Below are positions 12,399 to 28,710 of a DNA stretch of 64,000 nucleotides, one piece after another. Position numbers and translations under genes: made by a program. Below the pieces are notes generated by a model, which made no database searches, had not been told where the DNA came from, and worked only from the letters and a program-made list of their open reading frames with translations. Source of the DNA: Anthopleura xanthogrammica (lineage: Eukaryota; Cnidaria; Anthozoa; Actiniaria; Actiniidae); contig OZ025208.1 of NCBI GenBank assembly GCA_964019055.1, forward strand, positions 12,749,597-12,813,596, read 5' to 3'. Numbering within the stretch: the stretch's first letter is position 1; each line of letters starts with the position of its first letter.

Positions 12399-12589
12399 AT
12401 CAATCAAAATTGCACAGATCTTTTCTTTTTTCCTGTAAGTGAGATTTTACAATTTATTTTTTTTCGTAATTATATTACAGATGTTGCATTTCAAATATAT
12501 CTTTCCCAGATTCACTTGAGTGACCAAAATTAAAAATGGCAGGGTTGGACTTGATAAAATACAGTAAAAGTAGACATTACAGCACAATA

Positions 12590-12840
12590 TTGGCTCGGGG
12601 GAGGACTCCAAATGAAAGGGGTGGGGATGCTAAGAGGTAACTTTTAGGGTGTTCAAATTTAAAACTAATTAAAATGCTGTAAAATTTGGTTATTTGGTAC
12701 CATTTAGGGGTAAAAATGGTGATAATGACTACAAGAGAGAAAAATTTTGGTACCTTTTAGGTTTCATTTACAAAATTTCCACAAGCATCTCCGCCCCTCC
12801 ATATATAGGAGTCCCCCTCCCCTCCCCCGGGGATATTGGT
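12590..12840. mobile_element. MITE with GC-rich ends
   Basis: GGCTCGGGGGAGGACTCC at the left pairs with GGAGTCCCCCTCCCCTCCCC at the right, and TTTGGTACC...GGTACC words pair inside. A relative lies at 1410-1620. Confidence 0.6.
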
Positions 12841-13160
12841 ATCTTAGTGGTAAATTTAAAGTACTCTTATCTTGCTATAAATTTTGTCCATTTACAAGAA
12901 AATATCACCCTAGCTAGGTTCAATATACTGTAACCTTTCTGAATAAAACTTGTTCTCTGGGAGAATTTTCATGCTCTACTTTCGATCATGGGTGACAAAT
13001 ATCATATATGACTTGCATACCTTGGAAATGGGGCGTTGTTAGAGAAAGATGGTTATGTGGTGCAAATTAAGATTGAAATATTGAAATTAATGTAACCTCA
13101 AACAACCTCAGTCTATAAAATGATAAAAGTTGTCTCTGACTTCAAATCTAACAATGTTTG

Positions 13161-13193
13161 AACGTTTCGGCTTCAAACTGAAGCCTTCATCAG
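13161..13193 (-). ncRNA. Hammerhead-ribozyme-like core, copy A
   Basis: On the minus strand CTGATGA (13193-13187) is followed by a 6-bp stem with loop (GGCTTC/GAAGCC) and GAAA (13168-13165), the invariant core order of a hammerhead. A 6-bp stem III (TTCAAA/TTTGAA) around GTC can be drawn at 13163-13136. Stem I is poor. Such motifs occur in Penelope-like retroelements; this may be a decayed copy. Confidence 0.45.
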
Positions 13194-13489
13194 CAACCTC
13201 ATTTCCTTTATGCATAATGGTGTCCAAGGCTATTTGTTATTCTTAAACATTTTTAAAACTTCTGTCTAAGCTGATCAAAGTCAGGCCATATATGGCTAAT
13301 TATAGCACTGGGATCAAATTGGAATTTAGAGAAAGGGAATCTACTCCCTTTTAGAGGTTGTAAGTAGGGTTTACTGTGATTCTCAATATTCTGTAAACTC
13401 AATGGTTGCAAGTTGTCTGTTGGAATTTTTTTCTTCGCTGCTGTCAGTCAAAAACATAAACTGATTAAACCCAACTGATTAATTTTGAT

Positions 13490-13710
13490 TTTGATAGAAG
13501 GATGGTCTTTCTCTGTCCCTAATAGTGGTACAAGAGAGACTATTATGATCTATCATCCCACCGCTGGGCTCGGTGTCTTATGTGAGTAGAGTTGTTTGTT
13601 GGATTTCTCCTGTGCTTCGAGGATTTTTCTGGGTTCTCTGGTTTTTCCTCCCTCCTCAAAAATCAACTTCTAAATTCCAATTGGAATGCAGTGGAGGAAG
13701 AGCCACTCTG
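13490..13710 (+). repeat. SINE-like body in copy A
   Basis: TGTGAGTAGAGTTGTTTGTT, TCTCCTGTGCTTCGAGG, GTTTTTCCTCCCTCC and CAACTTCTAAATTCCAATT match the body of the tRNA-headed SINE at 53421. The duplicate copy is at 21710-21930. Confidence 0.6.
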
Positions 13711-14552
13711 TGGATTCCACTGTTAATTCTCATTTATCTATTTATTTAAGAGACAATGATACATGTATCGCCCAGGTTAACAGACTAGTTTATTTCATAT
13801 TCAGACATTTTAACTTCAATTACAAGCTTGTGTTCACACACATCACTTATAGTTTAATAAGCTGCATCAGTGTATTCATAGATGTGCCTGTACCTGAAAG
13901 CATTCCTGAAAATCAAAAGAATATGTGTTTAGAAAGGAAGGAAGGAACATGGGAGGCTCAGAAGCCTGTGGGTGCACTAGGGACCATTTGGTTTTTATTG
14001 GGAGAGGGGTTTCAAAACCAGTGGTCACTGATCCCCCTTCCTCTACTTACACACTTCATAGCTTTAAAAATTGTCCTCCCTTAAGACCTTTAATTTTTTA
14101 TCATGAAAATCCTCCCCCCATGCCCCCCTCTCCTCTTATGATGATGTTTCAGCACCCTGACCCCCTTAATCCACTGCCACGCCCCTCCCCTTATGACCCT
14201 ATATTTTTCTTTATTACCTTATAAACCCCCACATCCTTCATTCCCTTATGATGCTGTCTTTTTGTATTTTGAACCCTAAAACTACTGCCACGATTTTGGA
14301 TTTTTGTATCATAAAAAAACATTCCCTCTAGAAATTACGTCGCTGCAAAATTGAGGTGTCATGAAGCCTACGAAAATCGACTTACAAAAATTTATATCTG
14401 ACATAAATCTAGATTTTCAGGAGAGGTTATTGATATTTTGTATGAGATTAGTATGATATTCATCATTTAGTGCGAAAACAAATTAAAGAATTAACCGTTT
14501 CCAGATCAGCTGGATATAGTGCTCAGATAGTAGGCTTGGCTACGTACCTCTG

Positions 14553-17884
<3,332 letters not shown>

Positions 17885-18352
17885 TTTCAAAGTTGACGAT
17901 GGCCAAACTGTTGATCTTCTTTCGTTCAAAGTCGAGATAACAGTGTTTCGAAAAATAAAAACTAAACTCATATAAGTACCTAATTCATTTACATAGTTTA
18001 GCCACATGGAGTAATTAAAAATTTGCTTTTACCAGACACAACTAAATGTTGCTTAGCAGGGTCTCTCTCCCATTCAAATATTTCAATTATGGTCACCCTA
18101 TGTTACAAGGGCAAGTAACTGAGACTAAATACATTTTTTAAAATTACACGACCAAAACACTGGCCAAGTTGTTTGGGTTTTTGGCTTCCATAAATCAAAT
18201 TTCCAGTACGTGGTTAGTATTAGTATTTTTTCGAATGACGGAAACCAAAATCTGTTAAAAAAAAAATCAGTGCCTTTGAACTGAAAGTTCTAGTTAATGC
18301 CCTAAGGCCACAGATACTATTGCATAATATCCAGCATGTGTTGAGCCATAAG

Positions 18353-18524
18353 CCTGGTTCACACTAGCAATGCAAGCATAAGAATTACGACATACGCAAG
18401 TGCAGATAGTACTTTAAGGATGACTGAATGGTTTGTTCTGTCCAAATATAAAGCAGTTAACTAACCATCAAAGACTATCTGTGCTATGTTGTTATGCTTA
18501 TGCTTGCGTCGCTAGTGTGAACCA
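18353..18524. mobile_element. MITE, TIR CTGGTTCACACTAGC
   Basis: CTGGTTCACACTAGCAATGC and its complement (GTCGCTAGTGTGAACCAG) at the ends; GCAAGCATAAG also pairs inside. Absent from copy B of the duplication. Confidence 0.75.
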
Positions 18525-18797
18525 GACTATAGACGCATCAAGAGTTCCGCGCTGCTGCTCAATGCGCATGCTCAGGGGATTAAAAAGTGGGATGATATTT
18601 TGTATAATATGCCATTTTTCGGTATATTTGATTCAGAATTCGCTTAACGGTACGCGATCTTGAATATTTAGTGAAAACTGTACTTGACAAGAAAGATACA
18701 ACTAAAATATAGCATATTTTACAAATTGTATCCCACTCTTTAATCCCCTGAGCATGCGCTTAGAGCAGTAGCGCGGAACTCTTGATGCGTCTATAGC
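18525..18797. mobile_element. MITE with about 60-bp TIRs
   Basis: TATAGACGCATCAAGAGTTC, GCGCATGCTCAGGGGATTAAA and GTGGGAT at the left recur inverted at 18725-18797. It abuts the preceding MITE and is absent from copy B. Confidence 0.8.
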
Positions 18798-19278
18798 CGT
18801 TAATTATGGGTGGTCCATGCAAGATGCGTAGTCCATCACAACCAGAAAGTGCTCTACACCTCTTTGCACTGTACACCAACACTTACTTGATAAGCATGAG
18901 CACTTTTTGTCAACATCCAACTACTGAAGGTACTTGAAGTAAAACAATACGCTCCTTGACATGAAGGCTCTTTTTTGTAATTGTTGCCCTAAGGCCACAG
19001 TGATATATAGAAGTCTTTAGCTTCGTATTCAAATTGCCCATTTCAGACCACATGACGACCCTGAGAAATGTTCTTTTTATCAAAATATTTGTACCTGAAA
19101 GAATCAACTCGCAAGAGTGCCATCACAAGGTCTGAAATGGGCAAAACAAACAACGAAGCTAAAGAGTTGTTTCCACTTAAGAACTAGCAGTTATGTGTTG
19201 TCATAGTTAACTACTATTAAGCATGGATGATAAATTGTGTAATAAACACTTTTTTTTAAATGATATTTTATAATAAAT

Positions 19279-19468
19279 AGAGATTATCACATGTTAAGAG
19301 CCTGATATCGTTTTTATTCACGAGTTTCCCGTCCTATCGCGAACAAGCGAGTCCGCGAGCGAGTGAGCGATATGATACGGAAAAGGAGGAAATGAGAGAG
19401 AATATGAGAATATGACGGGAAACTCGTGAATAAAAACGATATCAGGCTCTTATCATGTGATAATCTCT
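19279..19468. mobile_element. MITE with about 55-bp TIRs
   Basis: AGAGATTATCACATG, TAAGAGCCTGATATCG and TTTTTATTCACGAGTTTCCC at the left are mirrored at 19413-19468. Flanking sequence (CTAGCAGT-ATGTGTTG) is repeated on both sides. Absent from copy B. Confidence 0.8.
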
Positions 19469-19615
19469 ATGTATCACTTTAAGAACTAGCAGTAATGTGT
19501 TGAGTCATAGTTAACTACGATTAAGCAAGATGCGTTGCCCATGACGACCATAAAGTGCTCAACACCTTCGCCCCGTACACCAACACGTACTTGATACGCA
19601 TGCGCACTTCATATC

Positions 19616-20625
19616 ATCATCCAATAGACCAATTAACCAATGTGCGAGAGCTCGAAATTATAGCACAAAGCATGATGGGAAAGTGAGTCCTTAAGGTTTC
19701 TTGGCTCCTCTAAAAATTCATCTTACTATTTTTCCTTCGACATTTTCTATGGAAATAAAAGGATTTCAGCAGACCAAAATAACAGGGTAATTTTTTTCTG
19801 ATAGTTCTTTTGTTTTCCGTGTTACATTTTTAAAGAACTCACATTCCCAGAGTGCTTTGTGAGCTTTGATTCACATTGCCTAATAGGTTTTCGGCGGCCA
19901 TTTTGAATTGGGGCAAACTCAACAAAATATATAGAAATCTGGATCACCTTGATTTCCCTTAACTTCGCTCAATTGTGTCGGATTTTCAAAATTTAAACTT
20001 TTTTCAAAGATATTTTCGTTGTTATTTATGACCTATAATATATTATTTCTCTCGATTCTGATCTGCTAATATTTTTCCTCAGGTCAGCTGGGTTGAGGTG
20101 GGATCGCCATTTTTGTGCAAAGTTGTAAGGGCAACGTAAAGAACATTAATGAAAGGGGGGCGACAATTTTTCTACAGCAGGAAAGGGTAGGACCTCCTCT
20201 GCACCAACCATTTTCCCTGTAATTAATGCCCCTTCTCTACTTTCACATTGCCGTTCCATAATGCATTGCGGTTTGGATGTTTCGAATGTACACTATACCT
20301 GCTTTTATCTGTAAAATACTGATTATCAGTTCAGTTATTTTCAGTCCTGCGATATAGTTCTAGATTTTTTCATATTATTTAACATAATTAATCCCGTATC
20401 GTATGAATCTCAATTGTATCTCAATAAGTAGTGTCTTTCTGAGTTTTGTTAGGTCAGTGGGGTAGGGAAGTTTAGATACCGAAGTGATAACCCTTCTCAA
20501 CTATGCTCAACAACTATCTAGGACCAAAAAGAATATCTTATTATACGACCATTAGATTAAAAATATTGCTAGATGTTTACGGACCCTCCCTCCTGCACAC
20601 CCATCAATAAACCTTCAAATACTAA
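19616..20625. other. Spacer between the two duplicate copies
   Basis: No supported gene. It holds a partial relative of the CAGCTGATCTGA MITE near 20060-20095 and a 230-bp repeat (20341-20575) that recurs at 31313-31545. Confidence 0.6.
20341..20575 (+). repeat. 230-bp dispersed repeat, first copy
   Basis: GTCAGTGGGGTAGGGAAGTT, TAGATACCGAAGTGATAACC and TCAACAACTATCTAGGACC recur in the same order at 31313-31545 with few changes. Confidence 0.85.
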
Positions 20626-20701
20626 AATTAATGTAACCTCAAACAACCTCTGTCTATAAAATGATAAAAGTTGTCTCTGAATTAAAATCTAACAATGTTT
20701 G

Positions 20702-20734
20702 AACGTTTCGGCTTCAAACTGAAGCCTTCATCAG
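20702..20734 (-). ncRNA. Hammerhead-ribozyme-like core, copy B
   Basis: Same motif in the duplicate: CTGATGA (20734-20728), perfect stem II, GAAA (20709-20706). The downstream arm is changed (TTTTAATTC in place of TTTGAAGTC), so stem III is weaker than in copy A. Confidence 0.4.
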
Positions 20735-20763
20735 CAATCTCGTTTCCTTTATGCATAATGGTG

Positions 20764-21423
20764 TGAGTCTAACAAACACACGATGCAGCGAGGCATGCGA
20801 GGCGTGCGAGCCACCGTGCGAGGCACGTTTTATTTATTTTTAACTCGTAGACAAAGGCAAAGGGACTGCAACAAGATGGTCACACCTGTGTTGATTATTG
20901 CATGTTTTCTTGAGGTTTTCCATACGTCGTCCGTAGCGGATAATATTTGACTTTTTTTTGCCGCGTATAGAAACACCGACAGGCAACTAGATAGCACAAA
21001 TTTGTCTCGTTGGCATGGGGATAGGCTCAGTTTCCAGGCGGGTAAATTAGACTCTTTCCAGGCCGTAGTGGTGTCATTTGCGCGCTGGAGCCCATTACGG
21101 CTGCAAACCTATCCTAGAAAAGCAACCATGTTCACATTGTATGACGTCATCAAACATCGAAAAATATATAACTCAAGAAGGAAACACCCAACCTCGTCCC
21201 CAGGGCCCTCTCTTCTCGCTATTTCAAAATGGCGGGACGCTCGAGGGAAGAACGCGATCGATGGCGATAAAATAGCAAACCCATCGGCGTCATTTCGCAA
21301 GAAATTCCACGGCCTAAGCCGTTAGCATTTTTCATATATTTGCATTCTCGTAAAATTGGGCTTTTTCTGATGCCGCGCATGCTCCGCACGATGACTCGCA
21401 CGCCTCGCAGTTTGTACATCCCC
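20764..21423. mobile_element. 660-bp insertion in copy B with 8-bp target duplication
   Basis: TAATGGTG stands at 20756-20763 and again at 21424-21431; copy A has one TAATGGTG at this site. Subterminal GCGAGGCGTGCGAG near the left and its complement near the right are inverted. An 8-bp duplication fits hAT-like elements, but the ends are not good hAT termini. Confidence 0.75.
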
Positions 21424-22296
21424 TAATGGTGTCCAAGGCTATTTGTTATTCTTATAACATTTTTAAAACTTCTGTCTAAGCTGATCAAAGTCACGGCATG
21501 ACTAATTATAGCACTGGGATCAAATTGGAAGTTTAGAGAAAGGGAATCTACTCCCTTTTAGAGGTTGTAAGTAGGGTTTACTGTGATTCTCAATATTCTG
21601 TAAACTCAATGGTTGCAAGTTGTCTGTTGGAATCTTTTTCTTCGCTGCTGTCAGTCAAAAACATAAAAGATACCAACTGATTAAACCCAACTGATTAATT
21701 TTGATTTTGATAGAAGGATGGTCTTTCTCTGTCCCTAATAGTGTTGCAAGAGAGACTATTATGGTCTACCATCCCACCGCTGGGCTCGGTGTCATATGTG
21801 AGTAGAGTTGTTTGTTGGTTTTCTCCTGTGCTTCGAGGGTTTTTCTGGGTTCTCTTGTTTTTCCTCCCTCCTCAAAAATCAACTTCTAAATTCCAATTGG
21901 AATGCAGTGGAGGAAGAGCCACTCTGTGGATTCCACTGTTAATTCTCATTTATCTATTTATTTAAGAGACAATGATACATGTATCGCCCAGGTTAACAGA
22001 CTAGTTTATTTCATATTCAGACATTTTAACTTCAATTACAAGCTTGTGTTCACACACATCACTTATAGTTTAATAAGCTGCATAAGTGTATTCATAGATG
22101 TGCCTGTACCTGAAAGCATTCCTGAAAATCAAAAGAATATGTGTTTAGAAAGGAAGGAAGAAACATGGGAGGCTCAGAAGCCTGTGGGTGCACTAGAGAC
22201 CATTTGGTTTTTATTGGGAGAGGGGTTTCAAAACCAGTGGTCACTGATCCCCCTTCGTCTACTTACACACTTCATAGCTTTAAAAATTTGTCTTCC

Positions 22297-23164
22297 CATT
22301 GCCAGAAATATTGGACATTGTCAGCGGTGTTACGCATGAATGAAAATGAAGTGGTTTTCTAGAGGAAAAATATAACTACATGGTTTCCAAGCACATATTT
22401 ATATTCAACTATGATGTTAGTAAAACAATTCTTGCCAAAAAATAGTTACTTGACAATCAAAAGAACAACTATTATTTTTCTGTTGATAAGCCTCACCACA
22501 GGAAGCCCATGAAGGACAAGAAACAAGTTTCAAACGTAAATCGTTACTTTAAGCTTCCTTATTGTATCTCAGCAGTCAATAGGAGCTTGTAAAAACAAAA
22601 TGGCGATATTTAGGGGGTTTTGAAGCTGTTTGGAGCAGTTCTCTGTGGTTTCTTGTCATTTTTAACTGAAAACTACGAGCTAACAACGCGTCGAATCGCT
22701 TAAAATTCAACCTAACTTCAAGCTTCTTGGGAACCTACATTCTGAAGGCATGCTGTCTATTTTGAGCGGTTTTGGATTTATTAAACACTCGTTTGGTGAT
22801 ATCGAGGTGGAGCTCTTTTACTTTTAAATTTTTTCGAGCTCAAATAAGACGATTTTGGGGTCAAGTGTGGCCAGATTTATAGACGATGTATGGAATCTAG
22901 AGCTTTCGAAGCCTTTCGAAGGCAAGTAGTCCGGGAACCAATATGTCGCATGATTCAATGATCATTTTACGCTTATTTAGTAGCTTGTAGGGTGGGTTGT
23001 TTGTCGCGATGTGGAGCTCAGAGTAAATAAAACCCTATTCGCCGTAATTAGAGGAAGCTCTATATTCCCCATACATTTCCTATAAGACTCGGCGGCTATT
23101 TTGTAAGCTGAAACGCATCATTGCGCATGTATAAGCAGGCTCATGTCCCATATTTCTGGCAATG
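22297..23164. mobile_element. 868-bp TIR element inserted in copy B
   Basis: It begins CATTGCCAGAAATATTGGAC and ends with the complement (GTCCCATATTTCTGGCAATG). The empty site is in copy A near 14082. Target duplication is unclear, perhaps 2 bp (CC). No coding capacity seen. Confidence 0.8.
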
Positions 23165-23370
23165 CCTTAAGACCTTTAATTTTTTATCATGAAAAACTTC
23201 CCCCCATGTCCCCCCTCCCCTTATGACCCTATATTTTTCTTTATTACCTTATAAACCCCCCACATCCCTCATTCCCTTATGATGCTGTCTTTTTGTATTT
23301 TGAACCCTAAAACTACTGCCACGATTTTTGATTTTTGTATCATAAAAAAAAACATTCCCTCTCCTTCTCT

Positions 23371-23657
23371 ATCCAGCTGATCTGAAATAGTGACGTAGAA
23401 ATAACGTCACTGCAAAATTGAGGTGTCATGAAGTCCACGAAAATGGACTTACAAAAATTTATATCTGACATAAATCTAGATTTTCAGGAGAGGTTATTGA
23501 TATTTTGTATGAGATTAGTATGATATTCATCATTTAGTGCGAAAACAATTAAAGAATTAACCGTTTCCAGAGTCTTCTGGCTGCTAAGAATGACACCTCA
23601 GTTTTGCAAATTTTATCGATTCTGATTGGCTAATATCTTTTCTCAGATCAGCTGGAT
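23371..23657. mobile_element. MITE, TIR ATCCAGCTGATCTGA, copy B
   Basis: The ends ATCCAGCTGATCTGA and TCAGATCAGCTGGAT are perfect inverted repeats. A relative fills 63689-63977. The matching element in copy A (about 14331-14519) has lost pieces near both ends. Confidence 0.8.
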
Positions 23658-23700
23658 ATAGTGCTCAGATAGTAGGCTTGCCTACGTACCTCTGTCATTC

Positions 23701-25780
<2,080 letters not shown>

Positions 25781-25978
25781 TCAAGAACATTTTTTGCTCT
25801 CTTCCCGTTTTGGCGTGTGGTAAAAGCCGTCGATCTTTACAGCACGGTCCGGACCATTTAGAGAATCTATTCCATTATCAAGGCCCGACTTGCCATCCTG
25901 CGCACGTATACGTGTATGTGTTGCATTGATCAAAGTTCAGATAAACAAAGTAGAAAAATACTCTCAATTTTATTATTA

Positions 25979-26480
25979 AACTACGAAACAACCTCTGGGA
26001 TGATCAAAGTCAGGGCATGGCTCACTCACAGATGAAACCCTGAAACAACCTCTGGGCTGATCTAAGTCAGGTCATGGCTAACTCACAGATTGAACCCTGA
26101 AACAACCTCTGGGCTGATCTTAGTCAGGTCATGGCTAACTCACAGATTAAACCCTGAAACAACCTTTGGGCTGATCAAAGTCAGGGCATGGCTAACTCAC
26201 AGATTGAACCCTGAAACAACCTCTGGGCTTATCTTAGTCAGGTCATGGCTAACTCACATATCAAACCCTGAAACAACCTCTGGGCTGATTTAAGTCAGGG
26301 CATGGCTATCTCACAGATTGAACCCTGAAACAACCTTTAGCAATTAGGCTGATCAAAGTCAGGGCATGGCTACCTCACAGATCGAATTGGCATTGCGTAT
26401 GGACGAAAACCGGAGAACCCAGAGAAAAACTCTCGAATCAAGAGAGAGACCTAACAAACTCTACTCACGTAGAGTCCAGG
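25979..26480 (-). repeat. SINE with 57-bp tail array, copy B
   Basis: About seven 57-bp units and the same reversed SINE body. Unit number and unit variants differ from copy A, so the array changed after the duplication. Confidence 0.85.
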
Positions 26481-27349
26481 TTAGACAACAGAGAGTTTAA
26501 GAATCCCGTTTACGGCAGACGTGAAACGTCAGTTGACCAGTGAAAAGTTCTTTAAAATTAGTAAAAAGGAATCGCAAAAATCTCCAAGTCGTAGATAAAC
26601 AAAATAATATTTCTTTTCGTTAAGAAAGTTTGCAAAAGGTAAAGTAAAATACAGGAAAACGAAGAAAATATTTCAAATATTTCAATTATTGCCACCCTAT
26701 GTTACGAAGGGCAAGTAACTGAGACTAAGTATCACTCTTAAGTCATGCGATTTTCAAAATTACACGACCAAGACACTGGCCAAGTCGTTTGGGTTTTTGG
26801 CTTCCATAAATCAAATTTTCGAATGACGGAAGCCAAAATCTGTTAGTCTTTATGCAATGGTCCCCAAAAATGTTCGGTGCCTTTGAAGAAAGTTTCAGAC
26901 AATGCCCTAAGGCCACAGGCATTGCATAATATCCAGCATGTGTTGAGCAATAAGCCTGTTTCTGAGAAACTGAGAAATGTTCTTTTTATCAAAATATTTA
27001 AAGAATCAGCTCGCAAGAGTGCCATCACAGGGTCTGAAATGGTTAAAACAAACAACGAAGCTAAAGAGTTGTATCACTTAAGAGTTGTATCACTAGCAGT
27101 AATGTGTTGAGTCATAGTTAACTTGCGTTGCCCATCACAACTATAAAGTGCTCAACGCCTTCGCACCGTAAACACGTACTTGATACGCATGCGCACTTCA
27201 TATCATGATAACAAATCCCTTTTTGGAAAGAGGAAGGCATTCAGTATCAACTACTCAAGACTCAAGGTCCATACTTCTGTACAGAGGTAAATTATTAGAT
27301 AATTGCATTTGTAGAAAAGTTAGGGAACCATTAACATTCCACCACTGTG

Positions 27350-27490
27350 TCCTTTACGGGTCCAGCTGATTCGATTCAATGTGAATTGAGTTTGTTGTGT
27401 TGTTCTCTCCTGTGCCACGAGGGGTTTATTTTCCGGGTTTTCCAGTTTTCCTCCCTCCGTAAAAATCGACATATGAGTTGAGAGTTGTAC
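27350..27490 (+). repeat. SINE fragment
   Basis: GTGAATTGAGTTTGTTGTGT, TTCTCTCCTGTGCCACGAGG and TTTTCCTCCCTCCGTAAAAA match the SINE body at 47113-47300. Confidence 0.6.
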
Positions 27491-28157
27491 GCATAGAATA
27501 TAGTGGTAGTGTGAGTTGAAGAGCCAGTATTAGTACAGAATTTGTTCACCTACTATGAAAAAGGTTTGTCGTAGTCATGTGTAGATCTTAGTTGCATATC
27601 ATTACAAAGATTATCACGATGAATAATGGCCAAATTATCTAACGCCTGCTGAATAAAGGATCACAGGCGCTGGACGACTCTCGCGACTTCGATGTTTAAT
27701 TCGCTTTTTTTTTTACTTGCTTCGCTCGTGACTCGCTAGGAGCCAGTTTAATTTAGCAATTACTGTTCTGGCAGCGAGTGACAGCCAAAAATCGGTTGGA
27801 TGGCCCGCGCTTTGTGCATGGCTCAATCTGTAGCTGATAGGGCCACAGGTTTGTTAGCCACTGGCTACCCTCGTAAAAACAAGTGTTTTTTTTTTTTGTT
27901 TTTTTTTTGATAAGTACGATTGTTGTCATTGTATTTAGTACCATGCACTTGCAGACGCATCCATTATACTTTAGATATTTCAGAACTTTATTTTTAAATC
28001 TCATTATCGAACTCTGAAACTGAACCTATGAGGTGATCAAAGTCAGGGCACGGCTAACTCACAGATCGAAGTCGAATTCAACGTGTTACGTTTTGCAAAA
28101 GGAGGAAATTAAAAGCTTAAATCCTGGAGTGAATCCCTCGAAACGAGGGAGAGATAA

Positions 28158-28470
28158 CAGGGCCGTAGCTACGATGAGGCAAGCGAGGCATTTGCCTGGG
28201 TAAAATTTCAGATATTATTATTTGTTTAGTTTTCTTTAATTCTTAAAGAATGAAAACAAATTCTCTTCTTTTTCTTTGCCAGAATGTGCAAAATTGACAT
28301 AACTTTAATACAATGAATATGTCGCAAATGCCTCTCAAGACGCTGGAAATCCCATTTCTGAGGGTCTGAATTTCAAAAATTTTCGGGGAAGCATGCCCCC
28401 AACCCCCTAGTTGCTCCCACCTACAGCAGGCAATTACCTCGGTAAACATTTCAGTCTGGCTACGGCCCTG
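28158..28470. mobile_element. 313-bp MITE, TIR CAGGGCCGTAGC
   Basis: CAGGGCCGTAGC at the left and GGCTACGGCCCTG at the right; GATAA flanks both sides (28153-28157, 28471-28475), a probable 5-bp target duplication. It lies upstream of the peptide gene; a SINE tail unit lies at 28010-28070. Confidence 0.7.
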
Positions 28471-28710
28471 GATAACTTGTGTTGTTAAAAAAGCCCGTAA
28501 CATTATCAATGTTTAAATTGCTGAAGAGCAGCACATCGGCCAAACGCAAGTTTCCTCAGTTCAAAAAGAATTGTTAGATTAATTTTTTTAATTGCATTTC
28601 GCAGTATAGGTGGTATACTGCATGGCTAAAACCAAGAGAAAATGAACATATTCTATCTCTTGCTAAAACTTAATACTTAATCTTTTTTCTAGCTAAACAG
28701 TACTGAAAAA

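Larger units (their letters stand above)
11202..13082. other. Intergenic, VTI1A to duplicated block
   Basis: No supported gene. It contains two MITEs (12259-12398, 12590-12840) and diverged direct repeats with ATTTGATTGGCAGT at 11690 and 11838. Confidence 0.6.

Noticed and set aside
13686..14224. Overlapping open frames repeated at 21902-22362
   Set aside because: They lie in a SINE body and downstream low-complexity sequence, are interrupted differently in the two duplicates and show no domain.
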